A stretch of 64,000 nucleotides of DNA from Litorimonas sp964511495 (GTDB taxonomy: Bacteria; Pseudomonadota; Alphaproteobacteria; Caulobacterales; Maricaulaceae): the NCBI GenBank assembly GCA_964511495.1, contig CAZEFT010000015.1, positions 19,939 to 83,938 of the forward strand. Reading direction: 5' to 3'. The notes under the pieces are model-generated. The model ran no database searches and was not told the DNA's origin. It saw nothing but the letters and a program-made list of their open reading frames with translations. This document shows positions 1 to 8,374 of the stretch, in pieces. Positions within the stretch are counted from its first letter, which is position 1, and the number at the start of each line of letters is the position of its first letter. The position numbers and the translations under genes are program-made.

Positions 1-2
1 GC

Positions 3-251
3 CGAGGCTATCGCTATTCCCGCTTTGGCGGCTTTAACCGTGGGCGGGGCTTCCGCCATCGTGCGTTTTATGATCCGTTTTACGACCCCTTCTTTGATGA
101 TTTCAATGCGCGTGAAATTACGAAATACCGTGCAACGGCTGAAGTCCTCTTCGGTAAAGGGCCTAAGCCTCTTAATCGGGATAATGCCTTTAATGCGCGG
201 GAAGTGTTGCAAAACCTCTCCGGCGTGATTGAGTTCCCCGAAGCGGAATAA
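3..251 (+). CDS. 3' end of a putative CC0125/CC1285-like lipoprotein (partial)
   Basis: The reading frame is open from the left edge and ends with TAA at 249-251, so only the last ~82 residues are present. The fragment starts with a Gly/Tyr/Phe/Arg-rich stretch, continues with YDPFYDPFFDDFNAREIT, and ends with a segment containing FGKGPKP, NAREVL and NLSGVI. From memory this layout resembles the C-terminus of the alphaproteobacterial CC0125/CC1285 lipoprotein family, whose function is unknown. The N-terminus and any lipobox lie outside the window, so the family call is tentative. A strong intrinsic terminator follows 20 bases downstream. Confidence 0.6.
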   Translation, partial: RGYRYSRFGGFNRGRGFRHRAFYDPFYDPFFDDFNAREITKYRATAEVLFGKGPKPLNRDNAFNAREVLQNLSGVIEFPEAE

Positions 252-272
252 GCGTATTTTCACAGGATAAGC

Positions 273-298
273 AAAACCGCCTTTGGGCGGTTTTTTTA
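273..298 (+). terminator. Rho-independent terminator after the partial lipoprotein gene
   Basis: An 8-bp stem AAACCGCC/GGCGGTTT (274-281 and 286-293) with a 4-base loop runs into an uninterrupted T tract. It sits 22 bases after the stop at 251. The rest of 299-470 is AT-rich and holds no recognisable gene. Confidence 0.85.
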
Positions 299-470
299 TA
301 CCTGCTCTAAATACAAGATTATCCTAACGACGAAGAGCCTATGATACTTCATCCCCAAAGTCTTTTTAAATTTGAGAATAATTTGCAATTGCAATATGGA
401 GTATATAGTGATAGAAAATTGAGAACGGTTCTTAACTGGGTGTTTTGAATTTTATCTGAAAGGGGACACA

Positions 471-653
471 ATGATTTTACAAACGCGCGCAAAGACTTTA
501 GCAGCTCTCTTAGCCAAAGACGGCGGGAAGTGCCCCCATCTTCAGGCTGTCAGAGACGCCATTATTTTAGCTCGTGAAGAGGCGGGCACCCCGCCTGCGC
601 CGAGCTCTGTCGGAAATGACAGAACAAATTTACCCCATCAAAAGACTCTATAA
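471..653 (+). CDS. Small hypothetical protein (60 aa)
   Basis: A 60-residue ORF with ATG start preceded by AGGGGAC, about 4 bases before the start, which is a reasonable ribosome-binding site. The N-terminal half is predicted helical (many Ala, Leu, Lys, Arg), followed by a Pro/Ser-rich tail with no membrane segment or signal peptide. I do not recognise a family. It stands alone between a terminator and the DUF6481 gene. The good Shine-Dalgarno argues for a real gene; the short length and lack of homology argue for caution. Confidence 0.4.
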   Translation: MILQTRAKTLAALLAKDGGKCPHLQAVRDAIILAREEAGTPPAPSSVGNDRTNLPHQKTL

Positions 654-779
654 GACTGTCTGAAAACCTCTAAATTCCGGGCCGAGGGTTTTTACAGCGA
701 TTTGACTTGATTTCCGACGCAATCCCTCCGATATAGCGCGCATTCTGATATCTATAAGACTTGCGAGATAATTACCCCT

Positions 780-1121
780 ATGAGCTTCCCCGGACAGCAA
801 AATTTTGATGAACGCCTAAAGGCCCAACGTGAAGCCAAATTGGCCATGCTGGAGCGCGCGAAAAAGAAACAACTCGACCCGAATGAAAAAGACCGTTTGT
901 TGAAAGAACGGGCTGAACGCAATAAGCGTCGTGCCGAACGCGAAGCCAAAAAAGAAGAAGAGCGCAAAGCACAAGAAGCGCGCATTGCTGAAGAAAAGGC
1001 CGAGAAGGAACGCAAGGCAAAAATCGCCAAAGAAGCGGCCATCAAGGCACAAGAAGAACTCAAGCGAGCTCAAAAAGCCCGGCGAGATGCCAAATATGCA
1101 GCGCGAAAAAATCGCCGCTAA
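780..1121 (+). CDS. DUF6481 family highly charged coiled-coil protein
   Basis: This 113-residue protein begins MSFPGQQNFDERLKAQREAK and is then almost entirely Lys, Arg, Glu and Ala, as expected of one long charged helix or coiled coil (about residues 10-110). The N-terminal motif and composition match the small alphaproteobacterial DUF6481 family, of unknown function. There is no signal peptide, so it is probably cytoplasmic. The gene stands alone and is followed within 20 bases by a terminator. The Lys/Arg codons create long antisense ORFs over the same interval, which I treat as shadows. Confidence 0.8.
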   Translation: MSFPGQQNFDERLKAQREAKLAMLERAKKKQLDPNEKDRLLKERAERNKRRAEREAKKEEERKAQEARIAEEKAEKERKAKIAKEAAIKAQEELKRAQKARRDAKYAARKNRR

Positions 1122-1140
1122 TTCTCATCAAGAAACACTA

Positions 1141-1169
1141 AAGCCCGCTTTTTTCAGCGGGCTTTTTTA
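1141..1169 (+). terminator. Rho-independent terminator after DUF6481 gene
   Basis: A 9-bp stem AAGCCCGCT/AGCGGGCTT (1141-1149 and 1156-1164) with a 6-base loop is followed by a T run. It lies between the + strand DUF6481 gene and the 3' end of the - strand nth gene. Confidence 0.85.
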
Positions 1170-1207
1170 ATGCGAGAACCAAGCATCGCCAAACCTTGCT
1201 TATCCTA

Positions 1208-1897
1208 TTAAGGCGCTTCCGTTTTTTGGCTGAATTTACAAATCTCTGAAATGGCGCAATTATAACATTTTGGTTTGCGGGCAACACAAGTGTAACGCCC
1301 ATGCAAGATCAGCCAATGATGCGCCCCGATGGCATATTCATCAGGAGTGACCCTTAGAAGGTTTAACTCAACGATATAGGGATCTTTACCCGGGGCCATG
1401 CCTGTCCGATTGGCGACGCGAAAAATATGTGTATCCACGGCCATAGTCGGATGACCAAAGGCTTCATTCATCACGACATTGGCTGTCTTCCGCCCAACAC
1501 CCGGTAATTTGGTCAACGCGTCTCTGTCTTCGGGGACAACAGACCCATAGTCATCAATCAACATTTGAGACAGCTTGATGACGTTTTTGGCTTTATTGCG
1601 ATAAAGACCAATCGTTTTGATATGATCTCGCACAACATCTTCGCCAAGCGCGACCATTTTTTCAGGCGTATCCGCTATGGCGAATAAATCCTTTGTAGCT
1701 TTGTTGACGCCAACATCTGTGGACTGTGCCGAAAGCGCCACGGCAACAACCAAAGTATAAGGGTTAGAGTAATTAAGTTCCGTCTTCGGATTTGGATTGA
1801 GCGTTTGAAGATGCGCGTAGATTTGCGAAATTTGCGCCCGGTTTAATCGCGGACGCGGTAGGTTTTTATAGAGCTTTTCTTTATTGTCGGCAGCCAC
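1208..1897 (-). CDS. nth: Endonuclease III (DNA glycosylase/AP lyase)
   Basis: This 229-residue protein removes oxidised pyrimidines in base excision repair. The helix-hairpin-helix motif LPGVGRKTA is at residues 131-139 with the catalytic Lys at 137, and the catalytic Asp is at 155 in AVDTH. The C-terminal iron-sulfur loop has Cys204, Cys211, Cys214 and Cys220 (C-x6-C-x2-C-x5-C), so a [4Fe-4S] cluster is expected. Length is slightly above the ~211 residues of the E. coli enzyme because of an N-terminal extension. It starts 5 bases after the stop of the upstream FMN reductase gene and is probably co-transcribed with it. Confidence 0.96.
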   Translation of the reverse strand: MAADNKEKLYKNLPRPRLNRAQISQIYAHLQTLNPNPKTELNYSNPYTLVVAVALSAQSTDVGVNKATKDLFAIADTPEKMVALGEDVVRDHIKTIGLYRNKAKNVIKLSQMLIDDYGSVVPEDRDALTKLPGVGRKTANVVMNEAFGHPTMAVDTHIFRVANRTGMAPGKDPYIVELNLLRVTPDEYAIGAHHWLILHGRYTCVARKPKCYNCAISEICKFSQKTEAP

Positions 1898-1902
1898 GCC
1901 AA

Positions 1903-2454
1903 CTATGCCTGTTTCTGTTCGATACGCTCAAGCAACATCGTCATCATTTTATCTGCCAAGCCTGATGAGCGTTCATTGATGAGATTGCCTTTGGCGTCGA
2001 ATGATGTGGCTGCATTTCCGACCCCGACTTGCACGGGTAAGACTTCTGCCCCTAAACGCATCAGGATATAATTTATTTGCCGCATACACATAATTCCGCT
2101 CATCGGGCCTGGCGTGCAGGACGAAATAGCATAAATCGGGTCGGTGAAGTGATCCGTGCCATGGGTCGATGTCCAATCAATCATATTTTTCAAAAGCGGC
2201 GGCAGGCCCCCATTATATTCCGGGCTGACAATAACGATACCGTCCATTTTCTTCACTCGGTTGGCTAATTTTTTCACATCAGACGGCATATCAATATCGC
2301 CGTGGTAAAGCGGAATGTCATATTTAGCGAGATCGATGACTGAGACGGAGGCACCATTGGCCTTAAACCGTTTGCGCAACGCCTTTTCTAATGTCTTATT
2401 AATTGAGCCTTCACGCAGAGAGGCACAGATAAATCCAATTTTCGGAGCAGTCAT
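1903..2454 (-). CDS. NADPH-dependent FMN reductase family protein
   Basis: A 183-residue flavodoxin-fold oxidoreductase. The N-terminal phosphate-binding loop follows the first strand (IGFICASLREGSINK, residues 6-20), and the family hallmark SPEYNGGLPPLLKNMIDW lies at about 77-94. Enzymes of this family (chromate/quinone/azo-type reductases) bind FMN and use NAD(P)H; the natural substrate cannot be read from sequence. It is the upstream gene of a two-gene unit with nth. That pairing could suggest an oxidative-stress context, but this is only inference. Confidence 0.88.
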   Translation of the reverse strand: MTAPKIGFICASLREGSINKTLEKALRKRFKANGASVSVIDLAKYDIPLYHGDIDMPSDVKKLANRVKKMDGIVIVSPEYNGGLPPLLKNMIDWTSTHGTDHFTDPIYAISSCTPGPMSGIMCMRQINYILMRLGAEVLPVQVGVGNAATSFDAKGNLINERSSGLADKMMTMLLERIEQKQA

Positions 2455-2564
2455 AGGGAGCTTTCTGTCAAATCAATCCCGCGATAAACAGGATAGGCCA
2501 TAAATTCAAGTCGAGTTCGTTTTGCACGACCTTCCCAAAATTCAATGGCCATGTCGCAGTTTAT

Positions 2565-3131
2565 ATGCGTATGACTGCATCGAAAAGATTGGCTTATCTT
2601 GCGCAATGTTCAACCCTCATCCATATAGGGCTTATGCCAACAATTTATGGAATTTCTGCGAGCTGGGCTTTTATTATTCCGGCACTTATTATCGCCTTTT
2701 ATGCCGCTCGCGCCTTTTTCGGTTATCGGAATGTCGCCCGCGATGCGCAAGATGATTACCGCTATAAGCAAGAGCACAATATGCTGCCCTCCGGCATTAG
2801 TCACGACGGCTATATCAACGCGTTTAGACGGTTTCACAATCCGCGAGGACCGCTTTATGTAGCGCTCACTCTGACCGCTTTAATGGTGCTGACCCCGGTA
2901 GTGATGATTATTATTCAGTTCTTACTGGAACAGCTCTACCAAGCGACGGGACGGTCACGCGTGTTTGAGCCCGGCTATCTCGTGTGGCAATTCATGATCT
3001 TTTTCCTTATGATCGGAAGTTGGGCTGGCATTGCCTATTCCGGGGCCAAACAGTTTTATAAACGCGCGCCCGGAACATTCGCTCAGGAAATTGAAAAAGA
3101 AATTGAGAGAGAAATTCAGGCGGGGCAATAA
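2565..3131 (+). CDS. Conserved hypothetical membrane protein with three membrane segments
   Basis: A 188-residue protein with hydrophobic segments at about 14-50, 97-121 and 140-162, and a charged C-terminal tail rich in Glu, Lys and Ile (EIEKEIEREIQ). I do not recognise a family. The start could be 2565 or the second in-frame ATG at 2571; neither has a strong ribosome-binding site. It is divergent from the FMN reductase gene and converges on dapB. Confidence 0.7.
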   Translation: MRMTASKRLAYLAQCSTLIHIGLMPTIYGISASWAFIIPALIIAFYAARAFFGYRNVARDAQDDYRYKQEHNMLPSGISHDGYINAFRRFHNPRGPLYVALTLTALMVLTPVVMIIIQFLLEQLYQATGRSRVFEPGYLVWQFMIFFLMIGSWAGIAYSGAKQFYKRAPGTFAQEIEKEIEREIQAGQ

Positions 3132-3163
3132 GAGGCCGTTCTACCCCTAAACCTTTGATCGGT

Positions 3164-3973
3164 TTATAACCCCAAAACATCTTTCATATCATACCGTCCG
3201 GCCTTTTGCTTAGCAGCCCAAATTGCGGCGGTAACGGCCCCTTGGGCGAAAACGGACCGATCAAACGCATTATGAGACAATGTGATTTTCTCCAATTCCG
3301 AAGCCAAAATAACGGAGTGGTCTCCAATGACGCCACCGCCACGCAAAACGGCAAATCCGATATCGCCCTCTTGCCGTTCACCCGTTTGACCCACACGGGA
3401 CAAAACTTGCTTGTCTTCTAAATTCACGTCCCGCCCTTTTGCCGCGGCGCGGGCCAGCATCAAACCTGTCCCTGAAGGCGCATCCACTTTGGCCTTATGG
3501 TGCATTTCCAAAACCTCGACATCCCATCCTTCACGCAATTTGGAAGCCGCCATTTCAACAAGCACTTCCAACATATTGACCCCAAGGGAAAAATTGCCGG
3601 ATTGCAAAAAGGTGAGGCCCTGAACCGCCTTGTCCAAAGCGCGTGATTGCGCCGCATCAAATCCGGTCGTGCCGGAAATAATGGCCTTAACCCCACTCCC
3701 TTGAACAATATCTATAAGGCTCAAAGTTGCTTTCGGGGCAGAAAAGTCGATGATCACATCAGCTTGTTTCGCAAAATATAAATCGGCGCTTAAGAAAACA
3801 GGCGATCCGCTTCCATCCGCCAAAGCTATTGCATCCTGCCCCAGATGCGGACTGTTTTCATGTGTGAGGGCATAGGATAGCTCAACTTGATCCGTTTGGG
3901 CTATCGCGCGAATAATCGCCTGCCCCATTCGGCCATCAGCCCCCAAAATCGCAATTTTCAAATTATTCGCCAT
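3164..3973 (-). CDS. dapB: 4-hydroxy-tetrahydrodipicolinate reductase
   Basis: This 269-residue enzyme reduces 4-hydroxy-tetrahydrodipicolinate with NAD(P)H in the diaminopimelate/lysine pathway. The nucleotide-binding loop GADGRMG is at residues 11-17. The active-site signature spans 156-169 (E, H158, H159, K162, then DAPSGT), with the proton donor His and substrate-binding Lys both present. Length agrees with the ~270-residue family norm. It is transcribed alone, converging with the membrane-protein gene at 2565-3131. Confidence 0.97.
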   Translation of the reverse strand: MANNLKIAILGADGRMGQAIIRAIAQTDQVELSYALTHENSPHLGQDAIALADGSGSPVFLSADLYFAKQADVIIDFSAPKATLSLIDIVQGSGVKAIISGTTGFDAAQSRALDKAVQGLTFLQSGNFSLGVNMLEVLVEMAASKLREGWDVEVLEMHHKAKVDAPSGTGLMLARAAAKGRDVNLEDKQVLSRVGQTGERQEGDIGFAVLRGGGVIGDHSVILASELEKITLSHNAFDRSVFAQGAVTAAIWAAKQKAGRYDMKDVLGL

Positions 3974-4239
3974 ATCATGACGCCTAATGAATTTTGTGAA
4001 AAAGGGGAAGGTTTTTATAGACCTCTTCCTGTTGGCTTTTCAAAACCCTTCATAAAGTGCGGATTTGGCGCTTTTCGTTCATAAACTATTGGCCTGTCTT
4101 AACGGGGTCTTGGCGAACATGCTTAATGAGTCGCAAAGGCGCGTTTAATTAAATTTTATCGCTCTTTGTGTATCACTCTGTCACAGTTGGATCGGTTTTA
4201 TCGATTTGACGGGCCGGATGGTTTTGGTATCTTTTGGAT
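3974..4239. other. 266-base intergenic gap without a gene
   Basis: No supportable ORF or RNA gene is seen between dapB and the SdhAF4-like gene. It must hold the divergent promoters of both; I cannot pick convincing -35/-10 boxes. Confidence 0.5.
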
Positions 4240-4455
4240 ATGTCACAGACACCTTCAGATGATAATACCCAACAACCTTCCGTTAAAAAGTCTTTGAGCC
4301 CTGCCGCAAAGCGGGCTCTTGCCGAAGCCGAAGCCCGCCGAAAGGCGCGTGAGGCCGAAGAGGCTGCCCGTCCAAAAGAGAAGTCCGGCCCAAAAGGTGT
4401 GGAGCCCACACGCTACGGCGATTGGGAACGCGGCGGAATTGCTTACGACTTTTAA
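4240..4455 (+). CDS. DUF1674 / succinate dehydrogenase assembly factor 4-like protein
   Basis: A 71-residue protein whose C-terminus carries the DUF1674 signature GPKGVEPTRYGDWERGG followed by a terminal Asp-Phe. In eukaryotes the homologue SdhAF4/Sdh8 helps flavinylated SdhA assemble into complex II; the bacterial role is assumed to be similar. Residues 20-50 are a charged Ala/Glu/Arg helix. I start at the ATG at 4240; an in-frame TTG at 4234 would add only two residues. No sdh genes are nearby. Confidence 0.85.
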   Translation: MSQTPSDDNTQQPSVKKSLSPAAKRALAEAEARRKAREAEEAARPKEKSGPKGVEPTRYGDWERGGIAYDF

Positions 4456-4554
4456 TCAGGCGTAACGATCCATCGTCTCCATCAAAAGGGATGCGGTGGG
4501 CAAAGACCTTCCCATTCAGGTGAAATAAACGGGTGAAACCATTGGGAGAGGCAT

Positions 4555-5625
4555 ATGCCTATAAAATTTATCATTTCAGCTTTCGGCGTGGCCGGACTGT
4601 TGAGTTTAAGTGGGGTCGCACAAGCGGGAAGCTCTTGCGCCGGACCGGATTGTCAATTGGGCGTGAAATATATTCCCGGAAATGCACCGCAATTCGGGCC
4701 TATGACCGTCTCCAGTACACAGCCTATGGGACATTTACGTACTGTGAATTTCCAACGGGCCCCTCACGTCAATATCATGCGGGTCCATGGTTTGCGTCCT
4801 ACGGCCGCCTTATCTGATGCCCCAAGCGCATTCTCACAAGGTTGCCACCCCGTATCGACACGTTATTGCCGTCAGGACGGTGATGCCGTGAACGCAGTTG
4901 TGGCACCGCCCGTCACGACGGTTCAGCCGCCCGTTATGCAAGCGCCTGTCATGCCACAACCGGTTGTTCAAGCCCCTATCCTTCGCGCGCCTATTGTTCG
5001 CGCCCCTGTGGTTCAGGCTCCCGCGCCGAGACTTCGTTCTTACACGGGGCAAGGTTTTGATCCGTCGAAATTTACACCGCGCCAATATGGCGAAAATACA
5101 TTTACGCCGGGAATTGCTCATATTCCGACGTCTATTGTCGACCGCAGCCCTGAAAATGCTGATCGTGCGCTCAATTCAGGACGAACTGTTCCGCAACCCA
5201 TTGCCAATGGCGGTGTTGCCCCTCGCCCGTCTATGATAACTTCGTCGTCTATGATGACATCATCCTCTATGGGCAATGTCATGATGCGCCCCGCGCCTTC
5301 TGTCCCTATGGCCCGTCCGATTATGCCGCGTGCAATGATGTCTGCCCCAATCATGCAAGGTCCGGTTATGACGGCTCCCATGGCGACTCCTATGGCAGCC
5401 CCAATGAGCGTTCGTCCGGGCGCCCCTATCCTGCAAGCCAATGGCACATATGCTTCTTCGGTTGCCCCGAACGGCACCTATTGGGAAAAAGTATCAGGAC
5501 CGACACAAATCGGCGGCACTTTGGCCACACAGGTGATTTGCAAACGTCAATTACCGCAACAAATGGTGCGGCCTATTGTCGGTGTTCCGACGCCCGTTCC
5601 GGTTTCGACCTGCGGTTTGCGTTAA
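4555..5625 (+). CDS. Secreted Pro/Met-rich repeat protein of unknown function
   Basis: A 356-residue protein with a signal peptide ending near AQA (about residues 1-24). Residues 25-115 contain Cys pairs (C28, C33; C97, C105). Residues 118-158 are short Ala-Pro-Val/Ile repeats such as QAPVM, RAPIV and QAPIL. Residues 227-284 contain 15 Met among Pro/Ala/Ser. The C-terminus is more regular, with NGTYW and Cys329 and Cys353. It should be periplasmic or surface-exposed. The Met-rich block resembles copper-binding Met motifs in style, but that is inference. It precedes another small secreted Cys-containing protein at 5767-6327. Confidence 0.75.
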   Translation: MPIKFIISAFGVAGLLSLSGVAQAGSSCAGPDCQLGVKYIPGNAPQFGPMTVSSTQPMGHLRTVNFQRAPHVNIMRVHGLRPTAALSDAPSAFSQGCHPVSTRYCRQDGDAVNAVVAPPVTTVQPPVMQAPVMPQPVVQAPILRAPIVRAPVVQAPAPRLRSYTGQGFDPSKFTPRQYGENTFTPGIAHIPTSIVDRSPENADRALNSGRTVPQPIANGGVAPRPSMITSSSMMTSSSMGNVMMRPAPSVPMARPIMPRAMMSAPIMQGPVMTAPMATPMAAPMSVRPGAPILQANGTYASSVAPNGTYWEKVSGPTQIGGTLATQVICKRQLPQQMVRPIVGVPTPVPVSTCGLR

Positions 5626-5766
5626 GTCCTCATTATTATCACAAGACAGGGCCAAATTTTTTGGCGCTGTCTTTTTCCTCGCATTCGAGCCTTCATCCTG
5701 TCTGGCACGGGCTTTGCATGTCTTTTCGCTCGATTATACGCATATTGAATTGAAAGGTGACACCTT

Positions 5767-6327
5767 ATGTCCCGTCTTATGAAAACAGCTTTATTGGCAA
5801 TAGCAGGCTTTGCTTTGCCAACTTTGGGTCTGAGCGCTAATGCAGTCGCCGGATGTTCCGGAAATGTCTGTTATAATCAGACATCCACATTGCCTTCATT
5901 GGGAAGTTGGAACGGCGCCGTCAGCCAGCGTTATTCAAGCGCTACTCAATATTCGACAACTGCGCCGACTTATGGATTCAGCGGCTCAACAACAAGCGTT
6001 GCCGGCTTGGGTCTCAATGAAAGCCTGCGCCCGACAAGCTGTCCGGTGAATGTTTACAACCCGAATGGCGGTCAGGTCTTAGGATGCTATAATGTCGTAA
6101 AGCCCGTCCCTCAGACAACTTATTACAGAATTGTACGTCCGGTTATCTATGTGCGCTACCCCGTACCAGTTGCCGTGCCCTATCAGGCCTATGGTTATGG
6201 CTATCACAGCCAGCATCAATATTTCAGCGGCGGATGTGCCGCCACATCTGCTCACTATGGTACGTCACGATATGGCGGGAAATGGGGTAAAGCCAAAAAA
6301 TCTCGTTATGGGTCGCCTTGTGGATAG
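5767..6327 (+). CDS. Secreted Tyr/Ser-rich hypothetical protein
   Basis: A 186-residue protein with a Sec signal peptide (Ala-rich cleavage region ending ANAVAG near residue 29). The mature start CSGNVCYNQ has a Cys pair like the CAGPDC pair of the preceding gene product, suggesting the two are related or act together. The middle is Ser/Thr/Tyr-rich, followed by a Val/Tyr/Pro-rich hydrophobic-aromatic strand (about 120-148) and a basic Gly/Lys/Tyr tail. I recognise no family. An AGGTGA ribosome-binding site precedes the ATG, and a terminator follows 8 bases after the stop. Confidence 0.7.
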   Translation: MSRLMKTALLAIAGFALPTLGLSANAVAGCSGNVCYNQTSTLPSLGSWNGAVSQRYSSATQYSTTAPTYGFSGSTTSVAGLGLNESLRPTSCPVNVYNPNGGQVLGCYNVVKPVPQTTYYRIVRPVIYVRYPVPVAVPYQAYGYGYHSQHQYFSGGCAATSAHYGTSRYGGKWGKAKKSRYGSPCG

Positions 6328-6335
6328 AGACTTTT

Positions 6336-6362
6336 AAAAGCGCCTTGTCGGGCGCTTTTTTT
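6336..6362 (+). terminator. Rho-independent terminator
   Basis: A 9-bp stem AAAAGCGCC/GGCGCTTTT (6336-6344 and 6351-6359) with a 6-base loop continues into T residues. It ends the + strand secreted-protein unit. Because A residues also precede the stem, it may serve the converging - strand pyrF gene as well. Confidence 0.85.
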
Positions 6363-6373
6363 ATGACTTCAAA

Positions 6374-7063
6374 TTATCCGGTTGCCATATTGGCCAAGAC
6401 ATCTAAGGCCGCTTTATGCGGATTAACGGCAGCCGAAATAGGCCGCCCCACAACTAAATGTGACGCTCCGTTTTTAAGAGCCTGCCCCGGCGTAGCAACT
6501 CGCTTTTGATCGCCGACCTCTCCGCCCGGCATACGCACACCCGGGGTAACAATCAGGAAATCAGCGGGCACAGTCTGCCGAATGAGTGCGGCCTCTAATG
6601 GGCTGGACACAACACCGTCCATTCCGGCCTCTAAAGCCTGTTCCACACGACGCATGACAAGGCTTTCGGCACTGTCCTGATAACCAATCGCTTCCAAAGC
6701 CGGTTTATCCAAAGATGTCAGGACAGTAACGCCAAGAAGTTTTAAATCTGCACCACCCCGCCCTGCTACAGCACTGTTCATGACGTCGGGTCGGGCATGA
6801 ACCGTCAATAAATCAGCCCCGAGACCGGCAATAGAGCGTGTGGCCTTTTCAACCGTCGCGCCAATGTCGTGGAGTTTGAAATCGTAAAATACATTTTTGC
6901 CTTGGGCTTTTAATCGTTGGCCAAGCTCAACGCCGCCAATGGGAAGGAGTTGAAGTCCGATTTTATAGCTTTCAACGGCCTCTCCCAATGTCTCAACCAA
7001 ATGCTCGGCCTGTGCAATATCGGGAAGATCAAGGGCGACATAAAGGCGGGGGTCGGAACGCAT
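6374..7063 (-). CDS. pyrF: Orotidine 5'-phosphate decarboxylase
   Basis: This 229-residue TIM-barrel enzyme catalyses the last step of UMP synthesis. The catalytic signature DFKLHDIGATV starts at residue 61, giving the Asp61, Lys63, Asp66 charge network. The phosphate-binding C-terminal region with VTPGVRMPGG and LVVGRPIS is also present. Length is normal for the short bacterial form. It lies 11 bases downstream of an SDR gene in the same direction and is probably co-transcribed with it. Confidence 0.97.
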   Translation of the reverse strand: MRSDPRLYVALDLPDIAQAEHLVETLGEAVESYKIGLQLLPIGGVELGQRLKAQGKNVFYDFKLHDIGATVEKATRSIAGLGADLLTVHARPDVMNSAVAGRGGADLKLLGVTVLTSLDKPALEAIGYQDSAESLVMRRVEQALEAGMDGVVSSPLEAALIRQTVPADFLIVTPGVRMPGGEVGDQKRVATPGQALKNGASHLVVGRPISAAVNPHKAALDVLANMATG

Positions 7064-7074
7064 TGTAGACTTTC

Positions 7075-7878
7075 CTATTCTTCGATTTTTCGAAACTTGG
7101 CAGAATTTTTTGCCATAAGTGTCTGTGTGACGGATTGTGGAAGAGCGCGCCCCAATAGAGCGATAAATTTATTGACCCGCCCCGTAATATAAACGGGGCG
7201 GTTCCGCTCCAAGGCCTCAAAGGAGAGCTCTGCGCATTCTTCGGCTGACATCATCATATAATCAGGCAGTCGGTTCATCGCATCCCGCGTACCGTTGACA
7301 TCGTGAAACTCTGTCATGGTAAAACCAGGACAAATGGCACTGACATGAACGCCTGTACCCTCTAATTCCATATGCAGGCTTTCAGAGAATTTAATTAAAA
7401 ACGCTTTCACGGCGGCATAAAGCGTGTGGCCTTTCGAGCCGGGTAAATGTCCGGCCAGAGAGGCAATATTCATCACGCGCCCAAAGCCACGATCCACCAT
7501 GTCAGGCGTCAACTTTCGCGCCAATTCGCAAGGCACCGTCGCCATCAGGTGGATGAAGTTTTTATGCTCTTCCCAAGAACTATCCAGATAAAACCCCGGA
7601 TGACCATAGCCTGCATTATTAATCAGGCCGTCAATCTTCAGGCCTTTTGATTTTATTTTCGTAATCAGCTTGTCCACCGCTTTGGTCTCAAAAAGATCGG
7701 CTTCAAAAACATATGAGGTGGCATCAAATTCTTGTTTCAACTCTGCGGCCAAGGCCTCCATTGGGGCTCGCCGCCGCGCGCATAAAACCAAATCCCATCC
7801 TTGCGAAGCATATTGACGGGCATAGGCAACGCCTAACCCAGCGGAAGCGCCTGTAATCAACATAAGAGGCTGGCTCAT
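7075..7878 (-). CDS. Short-chain dehydrogenase/reductase (SDR) family oxidoreductase
   Basis: A 267-residue classical SDR. The cofactor loop TGASAGLG is at residues 9-16, NNAG at 87-90, catalytic Ser140 in NIAS, and the YxxxK pair at Tyr154 and Lys158. Arg residues after the second strand (CARRR) suggest NADP(H). A long C-terminal helix region after residue 200 resembles the DltE/YqjQ-type SDRs that act on lipids or ketones, but the substrate is unknown. It precedes pyrF. Confidence 0.92.
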   Translation of the reverse strand: MSQPLMLITGASAGLGVAYARQYASQGWDLVLCARRRAPMEALAAELKQEFDATSYVFEADLFETKAVDKLITKIKSKGLKIDGLINNAGYGHPGFYLDSSWEEHKNFIHLMATVPCELARKLTPDMVDRGFGRVMNIASLAGHLPGSKGHTLYAAVKAFLIKFSESLHMELEGTGVHVSAICPGFTMTEFHDVNGTRDAMNRLPDYMMMSAEECAELSFEALERNRPVYITGRVNKFIALLGRALPQSVTQTLMAKNSAKFRKIEE

Positions 7879-7906
7879 TTAAAATCCCTTATTGAATAAT
7901 CTCAGT

Positions 7907-7929
7907 GGGAATTTTTGTTGAAAATTCCC
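7907..7929. promoter_or_regulatory. Inverted repeat in a divergent intergenic region (possible operator or hairpin)
   Basis: Perfect 9-base arms GGGAATTTT (7907-7915) and AAAATTCCC (7921-7929) are separated by 5 bases. The repeat lies between the start of the - strand SDR gene (7878) and the + strand lipoprotein gene (8049). The position suits a regulator-binding site for either gene; it has no T tract of terminator type. Confidence 0.45.
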
Positions 7930-8048
7930 GATATTCGGCACGACATAAAATGAGTGACGTGACAGAATTGTGAGTTTTAAACTATGGATAAGCTGTTAGC
8001 TTATGCGGCGTGACTTTCAAGCGTCATGTTATTTCTGAAAGGCGAATA

Positions 8049-8366
8049 ATGCGTATTCATCCTGCCTCCCACTCATTCAAGGTGAAGCACCTCCTTATCA
8101 TAACGCTCGGAATTGTGGGATTATCTGCCTGTGCGAGCTATGCTGACCCTGAACCTTATATGGGATTTGAATGCCAACAATTACGAGCGCTCTCGGAACG
8201 TGCCGGACCCATTGATCCTTTTGCTGCGAACCGCGTCGGACCTGACCCACAGGCAGGGTTACGAGGCGACCGTGAGGGACTCGAAACAGTGGATGAAGAC
8301 CGGGCCGAAGAAGAAGAGGAACGAAGCCGTTCCATTGCGGCCGCCTATCGCAAAAAGGGCTGTTAA
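8049..8366 (+). CDS. Small lipoprotein of unknown function
   Basis: A 105-residue precursor with a basic N-terminus, a hydrophobic stretch and the lipobox LSAC, so the Cys should be lipidated. The mature part starts with ASYADPEPYMGFECQQL, then becomes strongly acidic and basic (EDRAEEEEERSRS) and ends in a Cys. I start at the ATG at 8049 because GAAAGG lies just upstream; an in-frame upstream start at 8010 would add 13 residues before the signal. It is followed after 8 bases by the sterol-desaturase-family gene and may be transcribed with it. Confidence 0.7.
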   Translation: MRIHPASHSFKVKHLLIITLGIVGLSACASYADPEPYMGFECQQLRALSERAGPIDPFAANRVGPDPQAGLRGDREGLETVDEDRAEEEEERSRSIAAAYRKKGC

Positions 8367-8374
8367 GCCCACTC

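Noticed and set aside
752..1073. Three overlapping long - strand ORFs opposite the DUF6481 gene
   Set aside because: They arise from Lys/Arg/Glu codon bias of the real + strand gene and have Cys/Phe/Ser-rich nonsense composition.
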